Assembly: GCF_045446075.1 (NCBI RefSeq)
Contig: NZ_JBJJBQ010000001.1
Location: 372,001 to 436,000, forward strand
Direction of reading: 5' to 3'
Length of the DNA stretch: 64,000 bases
Source: Flavisericum labens
GTDB taxonomy: Bacteria > Bacteroidota > Bacteroidia > Flavobacteriales > Flavobacteriaceae
The notes under the pieces were generated by a model, which searched no databases, was not told the origin of the DNA, and saw only the letters and a program-made list of their open reading frames with translations. A program made the position numbers and the translations under genes. This document shows, in pieces, positions 1 through 8,180 of this stretch. How positions within the stretch are numbered: the stretch's first letter is position 1; every line of letters starts with the position of its first letter.

Positions 1-788
1 AAAATAATGTTTTTCAAATTGAAACCATTCAAGGGAGTTTTTCCGCAGAAAAAATTTTAGTCGCTACAGGTAGCAATTCAAAAATGTGGAAGCTTTTAGA
101 GGCTTTTGGGCATACCATTTCGCCAGCTGTACCTTCGCTTTTTACCTTTAATATAGAAGACCACCGCATTATAGATATCCCTGGGGTGGTGGCACAAAAC
201 GTTGAGGTTAAGGTTTTGGATGCTAGCCTTTGGAGCGAAGGGCCACTGCTCATTACGCATTGGGGAATGAGTGCGCCTTCCATTTTGAAGCTTTCGGCAT
301 TCGGTGCTTTAGAATTGGCCAAACGTGATTATAAATTTCAAATTGAAATTAATTTCATAAGGCAATCTTTTGACAACTGTCTAGCGATTTTAAAAACGAG
401 AAAACAAGAATTGACCAAAAAAACGGTATATAAATCCACGCAATTTGATTTGCCGAAACGACTTTGGCATCAATTGGTTTTGGCATCAAGTATAAAAGCT
501 GAAGCTCGTTGGGCAGACTTAAACAAAGGCCAACTAGAAGATTTGGCTAATCAACTTACTGCCGCCATTTTTGATGTAAACGGAAAAAGCACGTTTAAGG
601 AAGAATTTGTAACCGCCGGAGGCGTAAATCTAAAAGAGGTAAACTTTAAAACCTTCGAAAGTAAAATAGTTAGAAACCTTTATTTTGCTGGTGAAGTTTT
701 AAATATTGATGCTGTAACAGGTGGATTCAATTTTCAAAATGCATGGACAGGGGCTTATATTGCTGCTCAAAGTATGGCATTATCATAG
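1..788 (+). CDS. BaiN/HI0933-like NAD(P)/FAD-dependent oxidoreductase, 3' part
   Basis: The reading frame is open from base 3, so the gene is cut by the window edge and about 262 C-terminal residues are seen. The segment ILVATGSNSKMWKLL followed by GHTISPAVPSLF fits the HI0933/BaiN family, whose members have an ATGG-like turn and a GH-I-P-L-PSL segment after the dinucleotide fold. The C-terminal FAGEVLNIDAVTGGFNFQ and the AWTGAYIAAQS tail are the usual FAD-contacting end of these flavoproteins. In other bacteria members reduce or oxidise small metabolites, or are simply called aminoacetone oxidase family; the substrate here is unknown. The next gene starts 64 bases downstream behind its own promoter element, so co-transcription is not needed. 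Confidence 0.8.
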   Translation, partial: NNVFQIETIQGSFSAEKILVATGSNSKMWKLLEAFGHTISPAVPSLFTFNIEDHRIIDIPGVVAQNVEVKVLDASLWSEGPLLITHWGMSAPSILKLSAFGALELAKRDYKFQIEINFIRQSFDNCLAILKTRKQELTKKTVYKSTQFDLPKRLWHQLVLASSIKAEARWADLNKGQLEDLANQLTAAIFDVNGKSTFKEEFVTAGGVNLKEVNFKTFESKIVRNLYFAGEVLNIDAVTGGFNFQNAWTGAYIAAQSMALS

Positions 789-817
789 TTTAAATGAGAA
801 AAACCGTTGGGATTTTC

Positions 818-825
818 TATTTTTG
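818..825 (+). promoter_or_regulatory. Promoter -7 element for mvaD
   Basis: TATTTTTG matches the Bacteroidota sigma-A -7 consensus TAnnTTTG and lies 27 bases before the mvaD ATG. No TTTG stands at the ideal distance upstream, so this rests on the -7 box only. Confidence 0.45.
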
Positions 826-852
826 CCAAAATTGGCCCGTTAAAAGAAAAAC

Positions 853-1938
853 ATGGTAGAACGCGATTTTATTCCGAAGTCTTATTCCAAAAGTATGGAA
901 TCTGGAGTTTTTACATGGTCGTCACCAAGTAATATTGCTTTGGTAAAATATTGGGGCAAAAAGAAAAACCAAATTCCAGAAAATCCATCCATAAGTTTTA
1001 CTCTAAATAACTGTAAAACAATTACAAAACTGAGTTTTTCGAAAAAAGAAAACAAAAATAATTTTTCGTTTGATGTGTTTTTAGATGGTGATAAAAAAGA
1101 TGATTTTAAACCTAAAATCGAAACTTTTTTTGAACGGGTTGAAGCTTATTTGCCTTTTTTAAAAGATTTTTATTTTAAAATTGAAACAGAAAACAGCTTT
1201 CCGCATAGTTCTGGAATTGCGTCTTCAGCTTCAGGGATGAGCGCATTGGCTTTGTGTTTAATGAGTATTGAAAATGAGTTGGTTGGAGGAGATATTTCAG
1301 ATGCTTTTTTTATTCAAAAAGCATCGTTTTTAGCACGATTGGGCTCGGGAAGCGCATGCCGAAGTATTGAAGGCGATTTGGTAATTTGGGGCGAACACGA
1401 CTCGGTTGAAGGAAGCAGTGATTTATTCGGGGTAAAATACCCTTACAAAGTCCACGAAAATTTTAAAAATTACCAAGACACTATTTTATTGGTTGACAAA
1501 GGAGAAAAGCAAGTGAGCAGTACAGTAGGGCATAACTTAATGCATGGTCACCCATTTGCTGAAGAGCGGTTTAAACAAGCCAAAAAGAGTATTTCAGAAG
1601 TAAAAAATATTCTAAAAACAGGAGATTTAGATGCGTTTATGGCCTTGGTGGAAAGTGAGGCCTTAACCTTGCATGCCATGATGATGACCAGCGTGCCTTA
1701 TTTTATTTTAATGAAACCCAATACTTTGGAAATTATTAACAAAATATGGACTTTCAGAGAAAAGATGGACTCTAAGGTTTGCTTTACCTTAGATGCAGGG
1801 GCTAACGTACATGTGTTGTATCCCGAAAACGAAAGCGAAAATGTTTTGAAATTCATTAAGAATGAATTAGTTGCGTATTGCCAAAATGGTCATTATATTT
1901 GTGATGTTGTTGGTTTAGGCGCCAAAAACATTTTATAA
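853..1938 (+). CDS. mvaD: Diphosphomevalonate decarboxylase
   Basis: This 361-residue GHMP-family enzyme converts mevalonate 5-diphosphate to isopentenyl diphosphate, using ATP and releasing CO2, in the cytoplasm. Signature stretches are SSPSNIALVKYWGKK near residue 23, the ATP-binding HSSGIASSASGMSALAL near residue 118, and the C-terminal FTLDAGANVHVLY that carries the catalytic Asp in the family. The length is typical. The mevalonate kinase gene follows 66 bases later, so two steps of the mevalonate pathway are encoded side by side; HMG-CoA reductase and phosphomevalonate kinase are not in this window. The ATG at 853 fits the promoter; an in-frame ATG 14 codons on is a weaker alternative. 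Confidence 0.95.
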   Translation: MVERDFIPKSYSKSMESGVFTWSSPSNIALVKYWGKKKNQIPENPSISFTLNNCKTITKLSFSKKENKNNFSFDVFLDGDKKDDFKPKIETFFERVEAYLPFLKDFYFKIETENSFPHSSGIASSASGMSALALCLMSIENELVGGDISDAFFIQKASFLARLGSGSACRSIEGDLVIWGEHDSVEGSSDLFGVKYPYKVHENFKNYQDTILLVDKGEKQVSSTVGHNLMHGHPFAEERFKQAKKSISEVKNILKTGDLDAFMALVESEALTLHAMMMTSVPYFILMKPNTLEIINKIWTFREKMDSKVCFTLDAGANVHVLYPENESENVLKFIKNELVAYCQNGHYICDVVGLGAKNIL

Positions 1939-1965
1939 AATTTATTTTTTTGTTTAAAAAAACTG

Positions 1966-1973
1966 TATATTTG
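1966..1973 (+). promoter_or_regulatory. Promoter -7 element for mevalonate kinase gene
   Basis: TATATTTG is a full match to TAnnTTTG, 31 bases before the ATG. A TTTG lies only 13 bases upstream, shorter than the usual 17-23 base spacer. The kinase may therefore be transcribed both from mvaD and from here. Confidence 0.5.
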
Positions 1974-2004
1974 TTAAACAAGTCGCTCTAAACCGCACTA
2001 CATT

Positions 2005-2934
2005 ATGAAGGGACCTCTATTTTATTCTAAAATTTTGCTTTTTGGGGAGTATGGTATTATAAAAGATTCCAAAGGTTTGTCAATCCCTTACAATTTCTAC
2101 AACGGTGCTTTGAAAAATGATGGAAATACTTCAGAAGTTGCCCTGAGATCGAATGAAGGTTTAAAACGTTTTGCAGCTTACATTCAGGATATTGATGATG
2201 ATTTAGTTCGTTTTGATATCCAAAAACTAACCGAAGACGTAAATGCAGGAATGTATTTCGACTCATCCATTCCCCAAGGTTACGGGGTGGGCAGTAGTGG
2301 TGCTTTGGTAGCTGCGATTTACGATAAATATGCGTTTGATAAAATTACGGTTCTTGAAAACTTAACCCGTGAAAAGCTGTTAAATTTAAAATCGATTTTT
2401 TCTGCTATGGAATCATTTTTTCATGGAAAATCATCGGGCTTAGATCCTTTAAATAGCTATTTAAGCATTCCTATTCTTATCAATTCAAAAGACAATATTG
2501 AGGCCACCGGAATCCCTGCACAGCAAAGCGAAGGCAAAGGTGCGGTGTTTTTAATCGATAGTGGCGTAATTGGTGAAACGGCTCCTATGGTGAGCCTATT
2601 TATGGAAAACATGAAACAGGAAGGGTTTAGGAATATGCTTAAAAACCAGTTTATTAAACGTACCGATGCTTGTGTTGATGATTTCTTAAAAGGTGATATT
2701 AAATCTTTATTTAAGAATACCAAACAGCTTTCAAAGATTGTATTGAATCACTTTAAACCCATGATTCCAAAGCAATTCCATGAGCTTTGGCAAAAAGGCA
2801 TTGATACTAACGCTTACTATTTGAAGTTGTGTGGGTCTGGCGGTGGGGGCTATATTTTAGGTTTTACTGAAGATTTTCAAAAAGCCAAGCAAGAACTTGG
2901 TTCACACAAATTAGAGGTTGTTTACAACTTCTAA
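2005..2934 (+). CDS. Mevalonate kinase (GHMP kinase)
   Basis: A 309-residue GHMP kinase that by family and position phosphorylates mevalonate with ATP. Visible motifs are SKILLFGEYGII at the N-terminus, the phosphate-binding loop PQGYGVGSSGALVAAIY near residue 90, GKSSGLDPLNSY near residue 140 with the Asp that acts as catalytic base in this superfamily, and the C-terminal glycine-rich KLCGSGGGGYILGF (motif 3). Flavobacteria carry a second GHMP kinase with a GYDIA signature, usually near HMG-CoA reductase. This one has GLDPLNS instead, which supports mevalonate kinase rather than phosphomevalonate kinase. It sits between mvaD and a UbiA prenyltransferase, giving a short isoprenoid cluster. 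Confidence 0.88.
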   Translation: MKGPLFYSKILLFGEYGIIKDSKGLSIPYNFYNGALKNDGNTSEVALRSNEGLKRFAAYIQDIDDDLVRFDIQKLTEDVNAGMYFDSSIPQGYGVGSSGALVAAIYDKYAFDKITVLENLTREKLLNLKSIFSAMESFFHGKSSGLDPLNSYLSIPILINSKDNIEATGIPAQQSEGKGAVFLIDSGVIGETAPMVSLFMENMKQEGFRNMLKNQFIKRTDACVDDFLKGDIKSLFKNTKQLSKIVLNHFKPMIPKQFHELWQKGIDTNAYYLKLCGSGGGGYILGFTEDFQKAKQELGSHKLEVVYNF

Positions 2935-2949
2935 GATTTTGCTTTTTCC

Positions 2950-2957
2950 TAGATTTG
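2950..2957 (+). promoter_or_regulatory. Promoter -7 element for UbiA gene
   Basis: TAGATTTG matches TAnnTTTG 30 bases before the ATG. There is no well-spaced -33 element, so the call is tentative. Confidence 0.4.
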
Positions 2958-2987
2958 CTTTATAAGCAATCACCAAAATAACTTTTT

Positions 2988-3890
2988 ATGCTAAGTCGTA
3001 GGCAGAAATACATTCTACTCAAGTTTTTTAGTATGTTTTCTGTAGTGAGAGGCTATAATATATTGGTTATAGTAGTTGCTCAATATTTGGCATCTATTTA
3101 CATTATGGCACACGACCTGCCATTAAAACAAGTGATTTTTGATGTTAATTTACTTATGCTTGTGTTATCATCGGCCGCAACAATAGCAGGTGGCTACATT
3201 ATCAATAATTTTTACGATTCTGAAAAAGACCTTATAAACAGGCCTATAAAAAGTAGATTAGATAGACTTGTAAGTCAAAACACCAAGCTTTCATTTTACT
3301 TTGTATTAAATTTTATTGCGGTGGTTATGGCCAGTTATGTGTCGTTTAATGCTGTAATTTTCTTTGCTTTTTACATTTTTGGGATTTGGTTTTATTCACA
3401 TAAACTAAAGAAAAGGCCATTTATTGGTAATTTAACCTCTGCTATACTTACTATTACGCCGTTTTTTGCCATTTTTATGTATTACAAAAATTTCGAAACC
3501 GTCATTTTTGTACACGCCATGTTTTTGTTTTTGCTTATCTCAATGCGAGAGCTCACAAAAGATTTAGAAAACATAACGGGCGATTTAGCCCAGGGTTATA
3601 AAACGATACCAGTAGTTTATGGGGATAAGGCTTCAAAAATCATGCTTAGTATACTTGCGGTTTTAACGTTAATTCCAACATACCTGTTATTGTATCACTA
3701 CGATATTGGCTATATGTACCTATATTTTTATTTAAGCCTGGCGTTGTTGCTCGTTTTTTTACTTATACTTTGGCATTCACGAACAAAAATGCATTATTTA
3801 ATTCTTCATAATATTCTTAAATTTATTATTGTAGCTGGGGTTTTTTCTATTGTGTTAATTAAAGTTAGTGTGGTTTTAAACCACATTTAA
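2988..3890 (+). CDS. UbiA-family prenyltransferase, geranylgeranylglycerol-phosphate geranylgeranyltransferase-like
   Basis: A 300-residue integral membrane protein with seven to nine hydrophobic segments. The first Asp-rich motif of the UbiA superfamily is NNFYDSEKDLINRP near residue 73 and the second is ELTKDLENITGDLAQGYKT near residue 187. The KD-E---GD---G-KT form of the second motif is characteristic of the branch containing archaeal digeranylgeranylglyceryl phosphate synthase, rather than of quinone-pathway UbiA or haem-pathway CtaB/CyoE. The expected reaction is transfer of a long prenyl chain to a glycerol-phosphate ether at the inner membrane. It follows two mevalonate-pathway genes, matching supply with use of prenyl diphosphates. 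Substrate specificity is inferred, and a quinone or other prenyl acceptor is possible. Confidence 0.75.
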   Translation: MLSRRQKYILLKFFSMFSVVRGYNILVIVVAQYLASIYIMAHDLPLKQVIFDVNLLMLVLSSAATIAGGYIINNFYDSEKDLINRPIKSRLDRLVSQNTKLSFYFVLNFIAVVMASYVSFNAVIFFAFYIFGIWFYSHKLKKRPFIGNLTSAILTITPFFAIFMYYKNFETVIFVHAMFLFLLISMRELTKDLENITGDLAQGYKTIPVVYGDKASKIMLSILAVLTLIPTYLLLYHYDIGYMYLYFYLSLALLLVFLLILWHSRTKMHYLILHNILKFIIVAGVFSIVLIKVSVVLNHI

Positions 3891-3997
3891 AACCCTTTTA
3901 GTATTACTAGCTTTCATATCATAGCAATGCTTGGGCCTTATTCTTTCATTTTTATTAACTCATTAATCAAAAAAACGAACAATCATAATTTTAAGTA

Positions 3998-4005
3998 TAT
4001 CTTTG
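3998..4005 (+). promoter_or_regulatory. Promoter -7 element for the pseudouridine-synthase-like gene
   Basis: TATCTTTG matches TAnnTTTG and ends 16 bases before the ATG at 4022, giving a short leader. No TTTG is found at the -33 position. Confidence 0.45.
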
Positions 4006-4021
4006 TATAAAATTTAATAGA

Positions 4022-4864
4022 ATGAACAGACATCAAGGGGGTAAAGGAAAAGGAAAGCCATCAGGGCGTGGTAGTGGTAACAAACGGTTTACTAGTTATG
4101 CCAGAGGAAATGCGCCCGTAAAAAAATCGAATCCAAATCAGAAAAAATCAGGTAATCCTGATGAAATCAGATTGAATAAATATGTAGCCAATGCGGGTAT
4201 TTGCTCACGCCGCGAGGCCGATGTACACATAGCCACTGGTTTAGTAACGGTAAATGGAAAAGTTATTACGGAAATGGGTTATAAAGTAAAGCTTGGCGAC
4301 GATGTACGCTACGATGGTTCAAGAATAAACCCTGAAAAAGACACCTATGTATTGCTTAACAAACCGAAAGGGTTTGCGACTACAACTAGTGAAAGTAAAG
4401 GAAGAACGGTTATGGATTTGGTAGCCAATGCCACCAATGCCAATATAAAACCCATTGGTCGATTGGGACGCAACTCAAAAGGTTTGTTATTATTTACCAA
4501 CGATGATTCGGTTGTTGAAAAATTCACCAATTCTAAAAATGGCGTGGCTCGTTTATTTCATATTGAACTCGATAAAAACTTAAAGTATGAAGATTTTAAG
4601 ACCATTCAAAACGGTTTTAAAGTAGATGGAAAACTTATTGATGTTGAGGAAATAAGCTATATAGATGGTGCCAAAAAACGTGAGATTGGTGTGAAAATTA
4701 AAAACACCGGCAATACTATTATCCGTACTATTTTTGAACATTTTAACTACGATATTGTAAGTATCGATTGTGTAGCCATTGGACATTTAACCAAAAAGGA
4801 TATTCCACGTGGCCATTGGAAACACTTAACCGAACAGGAACTTAATACTTTAAAGATGCTTTAA
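4022..4864 (+). CDS. RsuA/RluB-family pseudouridine synthase homologue lacking the catalytic Asp
   Basis: A 280-residue protein with a low-complexity basic tail rich in Gly, Lys and Arg (residues 1-45). An S4 RNA-binding domain follows (IRLNKYVANAGICSRREAD, then VTVNGKVI), and then the RsuA/RluB catalytic fold (YVLLNKPKGF, GLLLFTND). Family members isomerise a uridine in 16S or 23S rRNA. The catalytic loop, usually GRLD, reads GRLG here: codon 149 is GGA, so the essential Asp is Gly. The rest of the fold is intact and there is no frameshift. It is therefore either a divergent enzyme or an RNA-binding protein that has lost catalysis. Its own promoter element precedes it. Confidence 0.85.
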   Translation: MNRHQGGKGKGKPSGRGSGNKRFTSYARGNAPVKKSNPNQKKSGNPDEIRLNKYVANAGICSRREADVHIATGLVTVNGKVITEMGYKVKLGDDVRYDGSRINPEKDTYVLLNKPKGFATTTSESKGRTVMDLVANATNANIKPIGRLGRNSKGLLLFTNDDSVVEKFTNSKNGVARLFHIELDKNLKYEDFKTIQNGFKVDGKLIDVEEISYIDGAKKREIGVKIKNTGNTIIRTIFEHFNYDIVSIDCVAIGHLTKKDIPRGHWKHLTEQELNTLKML

Positions 4865-5192
4865 AATATTTTGTTTCAAGAAATGTGTCTTTTTTCAATT
4901 CGGTATTCTTTTTAGCATAAACTTACTTCTGTGTTAGCGATAGAAAAGGAAAGCCCAATGTAATGCTGTTGATATCGTGAGAAGTGAAGACTTGCAGTGG
5001 ATAGCTCTACCCTTGTGGTAACGTACAAAACGCCCTTGTTGTTTTTTGAAGGAAATTCTAACAGAACTATAACGGTATAAACCTTAGCCGTTTGGATAAA
5101 ATTTTTATTTTTGGAACAGTAATTGTAATTTCTTGATTGAAAAACAATAAATGTGGCACATAGAAGTTACACTATCTTAAGTTCCAAATACG
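4865..5192 (+). other. 328-base intergenic region with a candidate promoter
   Basis: No supported gene or RNA structure is visible. Near the downstream end TATTTTTG (5106-5113) matches the -7 consensus about 80 bases before the DUF3108 gene, implying a leader of roughly 70 bases. The nearest TTTG (5091-5094) is too close to be a standard -33 box. The remainder is unremarkable AT-rich sequence. Confidence 0.35.
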
Positions 5193-5975
5193 ATGAAAAA
5201 AACACTACTGATAATAATAACCTTTGTTTCGGCTCAAGTGCTTTTCGCACAGCAGGAATCTGCTTTTGGCGATGGCGAATGGTTTAAGTTTAGAATGAGC
5301 TATAGCAATTGGCTAAAAGCAGGTAACGCTACACTTACAGTAAAAGATGCGAAATTAAACGACAAAGATGTTTATCACGTAGTTGGTAAAGGTTGGACTA
5401 CAGGAATGATTAAATGGTTTTTTAAAGTAAAAGACCGTTATGAAAGTTACTTCGATAAGGATTCTATAAGACCATATAAATTCATTAGGAATATTGATGA
5501 GGGCGGTTATACGAAAGATCTCGAGATTGAGTTTGACCATGAAAAAAATGAGGCCCACATAAACGACAAAAAACACAATACGAAAAAAGTTGTTGATACC
5601 AGACCGAATATACAAGACATGGTATCTACTTACTATTATTTACGTAATCATTTAAAAATTGATAACCTAAAAATAGGAGACGAGCTTCAAGTAGATATGT
5701 TTTTTGATGAAGAAAATTACGGCTTTAAATTGCAGTACCTGGGTGAAGAAACAATTGAAACTGATTTTGGACGCATTAAATCGTTAAAGTTTAGGCCCTA
5801 TGTAATGGCCGGCCGCGTGTTTAAAGAGGAAGAAAGTTTGACATTATGGGTGTCTAAAGACAAAAATAAAATACCTTTACGTATCAAGGCCAATTTGGCT
5901 GTGGGCTCTTTAAGAGCAGATTTAGAAGCCTTTAAAGGGTTAAAGCATCCTTTTAGAATAATAGTTAACAACTAG
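5193..5975 (+). CDS. DUF3108 domain protein, exported
   Basis: A 260-residue protein with a clear cleavable signal peptide (MKKTLLIIITFVSAQVLFAQ). The mature part fits the DUF3108 family of periplasmic beta-rich proteins: a start like GEWFKFRMSYSNWLKAGNATL, a central DRYESYFDKDSIRPYKFIR and a late KIPLRIKANLAVGSLRADL. The molecular function of the family is not established. It begins a run of four genes with almost no spacing (DUF3108, tryptophan dioxygenase, M23 peptidase, pgi), so it is probably the first gene of an operon. The next gene starts six bases after its stop codon. Confidence 0.85.
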   Translation: MKKTLLIIITFVSAQVLFAQQESAFGDGEWFKFRMSYSNWLKAGNATLTVKDAKLNDKDVYHVVGKGWTTGMIKWFFKVKDRYESYFDKDSIRPYKFIRNIDEGGYTKDLEIEFDHEKNEAHINDKKHNTKKVVDTRPNIQDMVSTYYYLRNHLKIDNLKIGDELQVDMFFDEENYGFKLQYLGEETIETDFGRIKSLKFRPYVMAGRVFKEEESLTLWVSKDKNKIPLRIKANLAVGSLRADLEAFKGLKHPFRIIVNN

Positions 5976-5981
5976 CGCATT

Positions 5982-6899
5982 TTGAGCACCAACTTAAATA
6001 AAAAACTAAAGGAGAAATACGATGCTATCGACCAAGATGTCGAGGCACATTTAGAAGGATTGCTGCACAGCAAACCTATTAATTATTGGGATTATATCCA
6101 AACAGATGCCTTGCTGAATCTTCAGATACAACGAACAGATTTTCCTGATGAAAAGGTTTTCATCATGTACCATCAAATATCTGAGTTGCTGTTCAAAATG
6201 ATTCTTAGTGAAATAGAGCAGTTGGCGAAGGCAGATGAAATAACGACAGAAGTATTTACCGATAAAATTATGCGCATTAGCAGATACTTTGATGTGCTAA
6301 CCTCATCTTTCAGTATTATGAAAGATGGGATGGATGTTTGCCAATACAACAAATTCAGAACAACTTTAACTCCAGCGAGCGGTTTCCAAAGTGCACAATA
6401 TAGAAAAATTGAGTTTGCATCTACCGAGCTTATCAATTTAATCGATAAGAGATTTCGAGACACTATAGATAGAAATTCATCCTACGAGCATGCTTTTGAG
6501 CATTTGTATTGGCAAGCAGCTGGTAAAGACTATAAAACAGGAAAAAAAACCTATACATTATCGGCTTTTGAAGAGCGATATAAAGAGGAATTTATTAGAT
6601 TTACAAAATTTTATCAATTTAATAATTTGTGGATCAAGTTTAAGGCATTGCCCAAAGCTTCGCAAATCAATAAAGATTTGATAAAGGCCATGCGGCATTA
6701 CGATTACACGGTAAATATAAAATGGGTGATGGCCCATTACCATACGGCAAACCATTATTTAAATATTGGGGGGCAAACCGCAGAAGCCACAGGAGGAAGT
6801 GAATGGGTAAAGTATATGCACCCAAAATACCAAAAAAGAATATTTTTTCCAGATTTATGGACAGAGAACGAGAAAGAAACTTGGGGAACAGATATTTAA
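5982..6899 (+). CDS. kynA: Tryptophan 2,3-dioxygenase
   Basis: A 305-residue haem dioxygenase that opens the indole ring of L-tryptophan to give N-formylkynurenine, the first step of the kynurenine route. FIMYHQISELLFKMIL (near residue 59) contains the His and aromatic residues of the substrate pocket, MRHYDYTVNIKW (near residue 229) precedes the haem-binding region, and the C-terminal EATGGSEWVKYM corresponds to the flexible GTGGS loop. No in-frame ATG is near the N-terminus, so TTG at 5982 is the likely start, six bases after the previous stop. The end overlaps the start of the peptidase gene. Other kynurenine-pathway genes are not in this window. Confidence 0.93.
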   Translation: MSTNLNKKLKEKYDAIDQDVEAHLEGLLHSKPINYWDYIQTDALLNLQIQRTDFPDEKVFIMYHQISELLFKMILSEIEQLAKADEITTEVFTDKIMRISRYFDVLTSSFSIMKDGMDVCQYNKFRTTLTPASGFQSAQYRKIEFASTELINLIDKRFRDTIDRNSSYEHAFEHLYWQAAGKDYKTGKKTYTLSAFEERYKEEFIRFTKFYQFNNLWIKFKALPKASQINKDLIKAMRHYDYTVNIKWVMAHYHTANHYLNIGGQTAEATGGSEWVKYMHPKYQKRIFFPDLWTENEKETWGTDI

Positions 6900-8179
6900 T
6901 CGCGTTACTAGCGATTGCAGCTTTTTTTATAAGTTGTAAAGAAGAGGAAGAAAAAGTCCTAGTTGAAAAACCAGAAAAAGTTGTTGAGGAAGTTAAAGAG
7001 ATTATAGAATTTGGCTTTAAACTCAACGATTATATTGTTAAACGAGACACCGTCAAGGCTGGAGAAAGTTTTGGTGAAATTTTGGAGCGTAACAATATTG
7101 GATACCCTAAAATCTTCCATATCGCCGAAAAAACAAAGGAAATCTATAACATAGCAAGGTTCTTTCAAAGAGGAAAGCCTTATACCATTTTATGCGCTAA
7201 AGATTCTTTAGAGTCGCCTCAATCTTTTATTTATCAGCCATCAAAAGAAGAATATGTGGTAATAAATTTTAAAGATACTATTCATGCTTTTAAAGGCGTA
7301 AAACCTATTACCTATGTTGAAAAAACGGTAACGGGAGTTATCAATAGTAGTATTTCTGAAACCTTAGACGAGCAAGGGGTGAGTGCCGTTTTAACCAACA
7401 AATTAGCAGATGAAATTTATGCATGGACTATAGATTTTAGACGTCTTCAAAAAGGAGACCGCTTTAAGGTGATTTACACCGATAAATATATTGACGACAG
7501 TATTTATACAGGTGTACATGATGTTAAGGCAGCATACTTTGAACATAACAGCGAACCATTTTATGCTTTCAGATTTCAAACCGATAGTGTTAAAGGTATT
7601 GTAGATTATTTTAATGAAGAAGCCAAAAATTTACGTCGCGCTTTTTTAAAAGCGCCAGTAAAATTCAGCCGAATCTCGTCACGATATAATTTAAGGCGAC
7701 GTATTGCGGTTTATGGTTATAAAGTGCGCCCACATAAAGGTACCGATTTTGCCGCGCCAATAGGTACACCTATTATGGCTACTGCAAATGGTACTGTAAC
7801 CGAATCGAAAAGAAGAGGAGGTAACGGTAATTATGTAAAAATACGTCATAATGCCACTTACGAAACACAATACCTGCATATGAGCAGACGTAAATCTAAA
7901 GTAGGTGATTTTGTAAAGCAAGGTGATGTTATTGGCTGGGTGGGTATGACCGGCAACACAGGTGGTCCGCACGTTTGCTACCGTTTCTGGAAAAATGGCA
8001 GACAAGTCGATCCATTTAAGCAAAAATTGCCTGAAGCAAAGCCTATTTCAGATAGTTTAAAGGTAAAATATCTAGATTTTATAGAACCTATAAAGTATCA
8101 GCTAGATAATTTGTATTTTAAACCAGAAATAAAAGAAGAACAACCAGTTCAACCAACAATAACACAAGCAAATTCATAA
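6857..8179 (+). CDS. M23-family peptidoglycan peptidase, lipoprotein, with an HxC metal motif
   Basis: With ATG 6857 the protein has 440 residues and opens with a lipoprotein signal (LLAIAAFFISC), so it should be anchored in the periplasm. A degenerate LysM-like or OapA-like region (about residues 55-110) leads to the C-terminal LytM/M23 domain. There the first zinc motif HKGTD is intact (His293, Asp297) and a middle His occurs in QYLHMS. The last motif, normally HxH, reads PHVCYRFW, with His372 and Cys374. M23 enzymes cut peptide cross-links in peptidoglycan. Cys can bind zinc, so activity is plausible but not certain. The longer frame from 6803 lies mostly inside kynA and was not used; a TTG at 6881 is an alternative start. 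pgi begins one base after the stop. Confidence 0.85.
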   Translation: MDRERERNLGNRYLIALLAIAAFFISCKEEEEKVLVEKPEKVVEEVKEIIEFGFKLNDYIVKRDTVKAGESFGEILERNNIGYPKIFHIAEKTKEIYNIARFFQRGKPYTILCAKDSLESPQSFIYQPSKEEYVVINFKDTIHAFKGVKPITYVEKTVTGVINSSISETLDEQGVSAVLTNKLADEIYAWTIDFRRLQKGDRFKVIYTDKYIDDSIYTGVHDVKAAYFEHNSEPFYAFRFQTDSVKGIVDYFNEEAKNLRRAFLKAPVKFSRISSRYNLRRRIAVYGYKVRPHKGTDFAAPIGTPIMATANGTVTESKRRGGNGNYVKIRHNATYETQYLHMSRRKSKVGDFVKQGDVIGWVGMTGNTGGPHVCYRFWKNGRQVDPFKQKLPEAKPISDSLKVKYLDFIEPIKYQLDNLYFKPEIKEEQPVQPTITQANS

Positions 8180-8180
8180 T

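Noticed and set aside
6803..6856. Upstream ATG for the M23 peptidase
   Set aside because: It lies deep inside kynA and adds basic residues before the lipoprotein signal.
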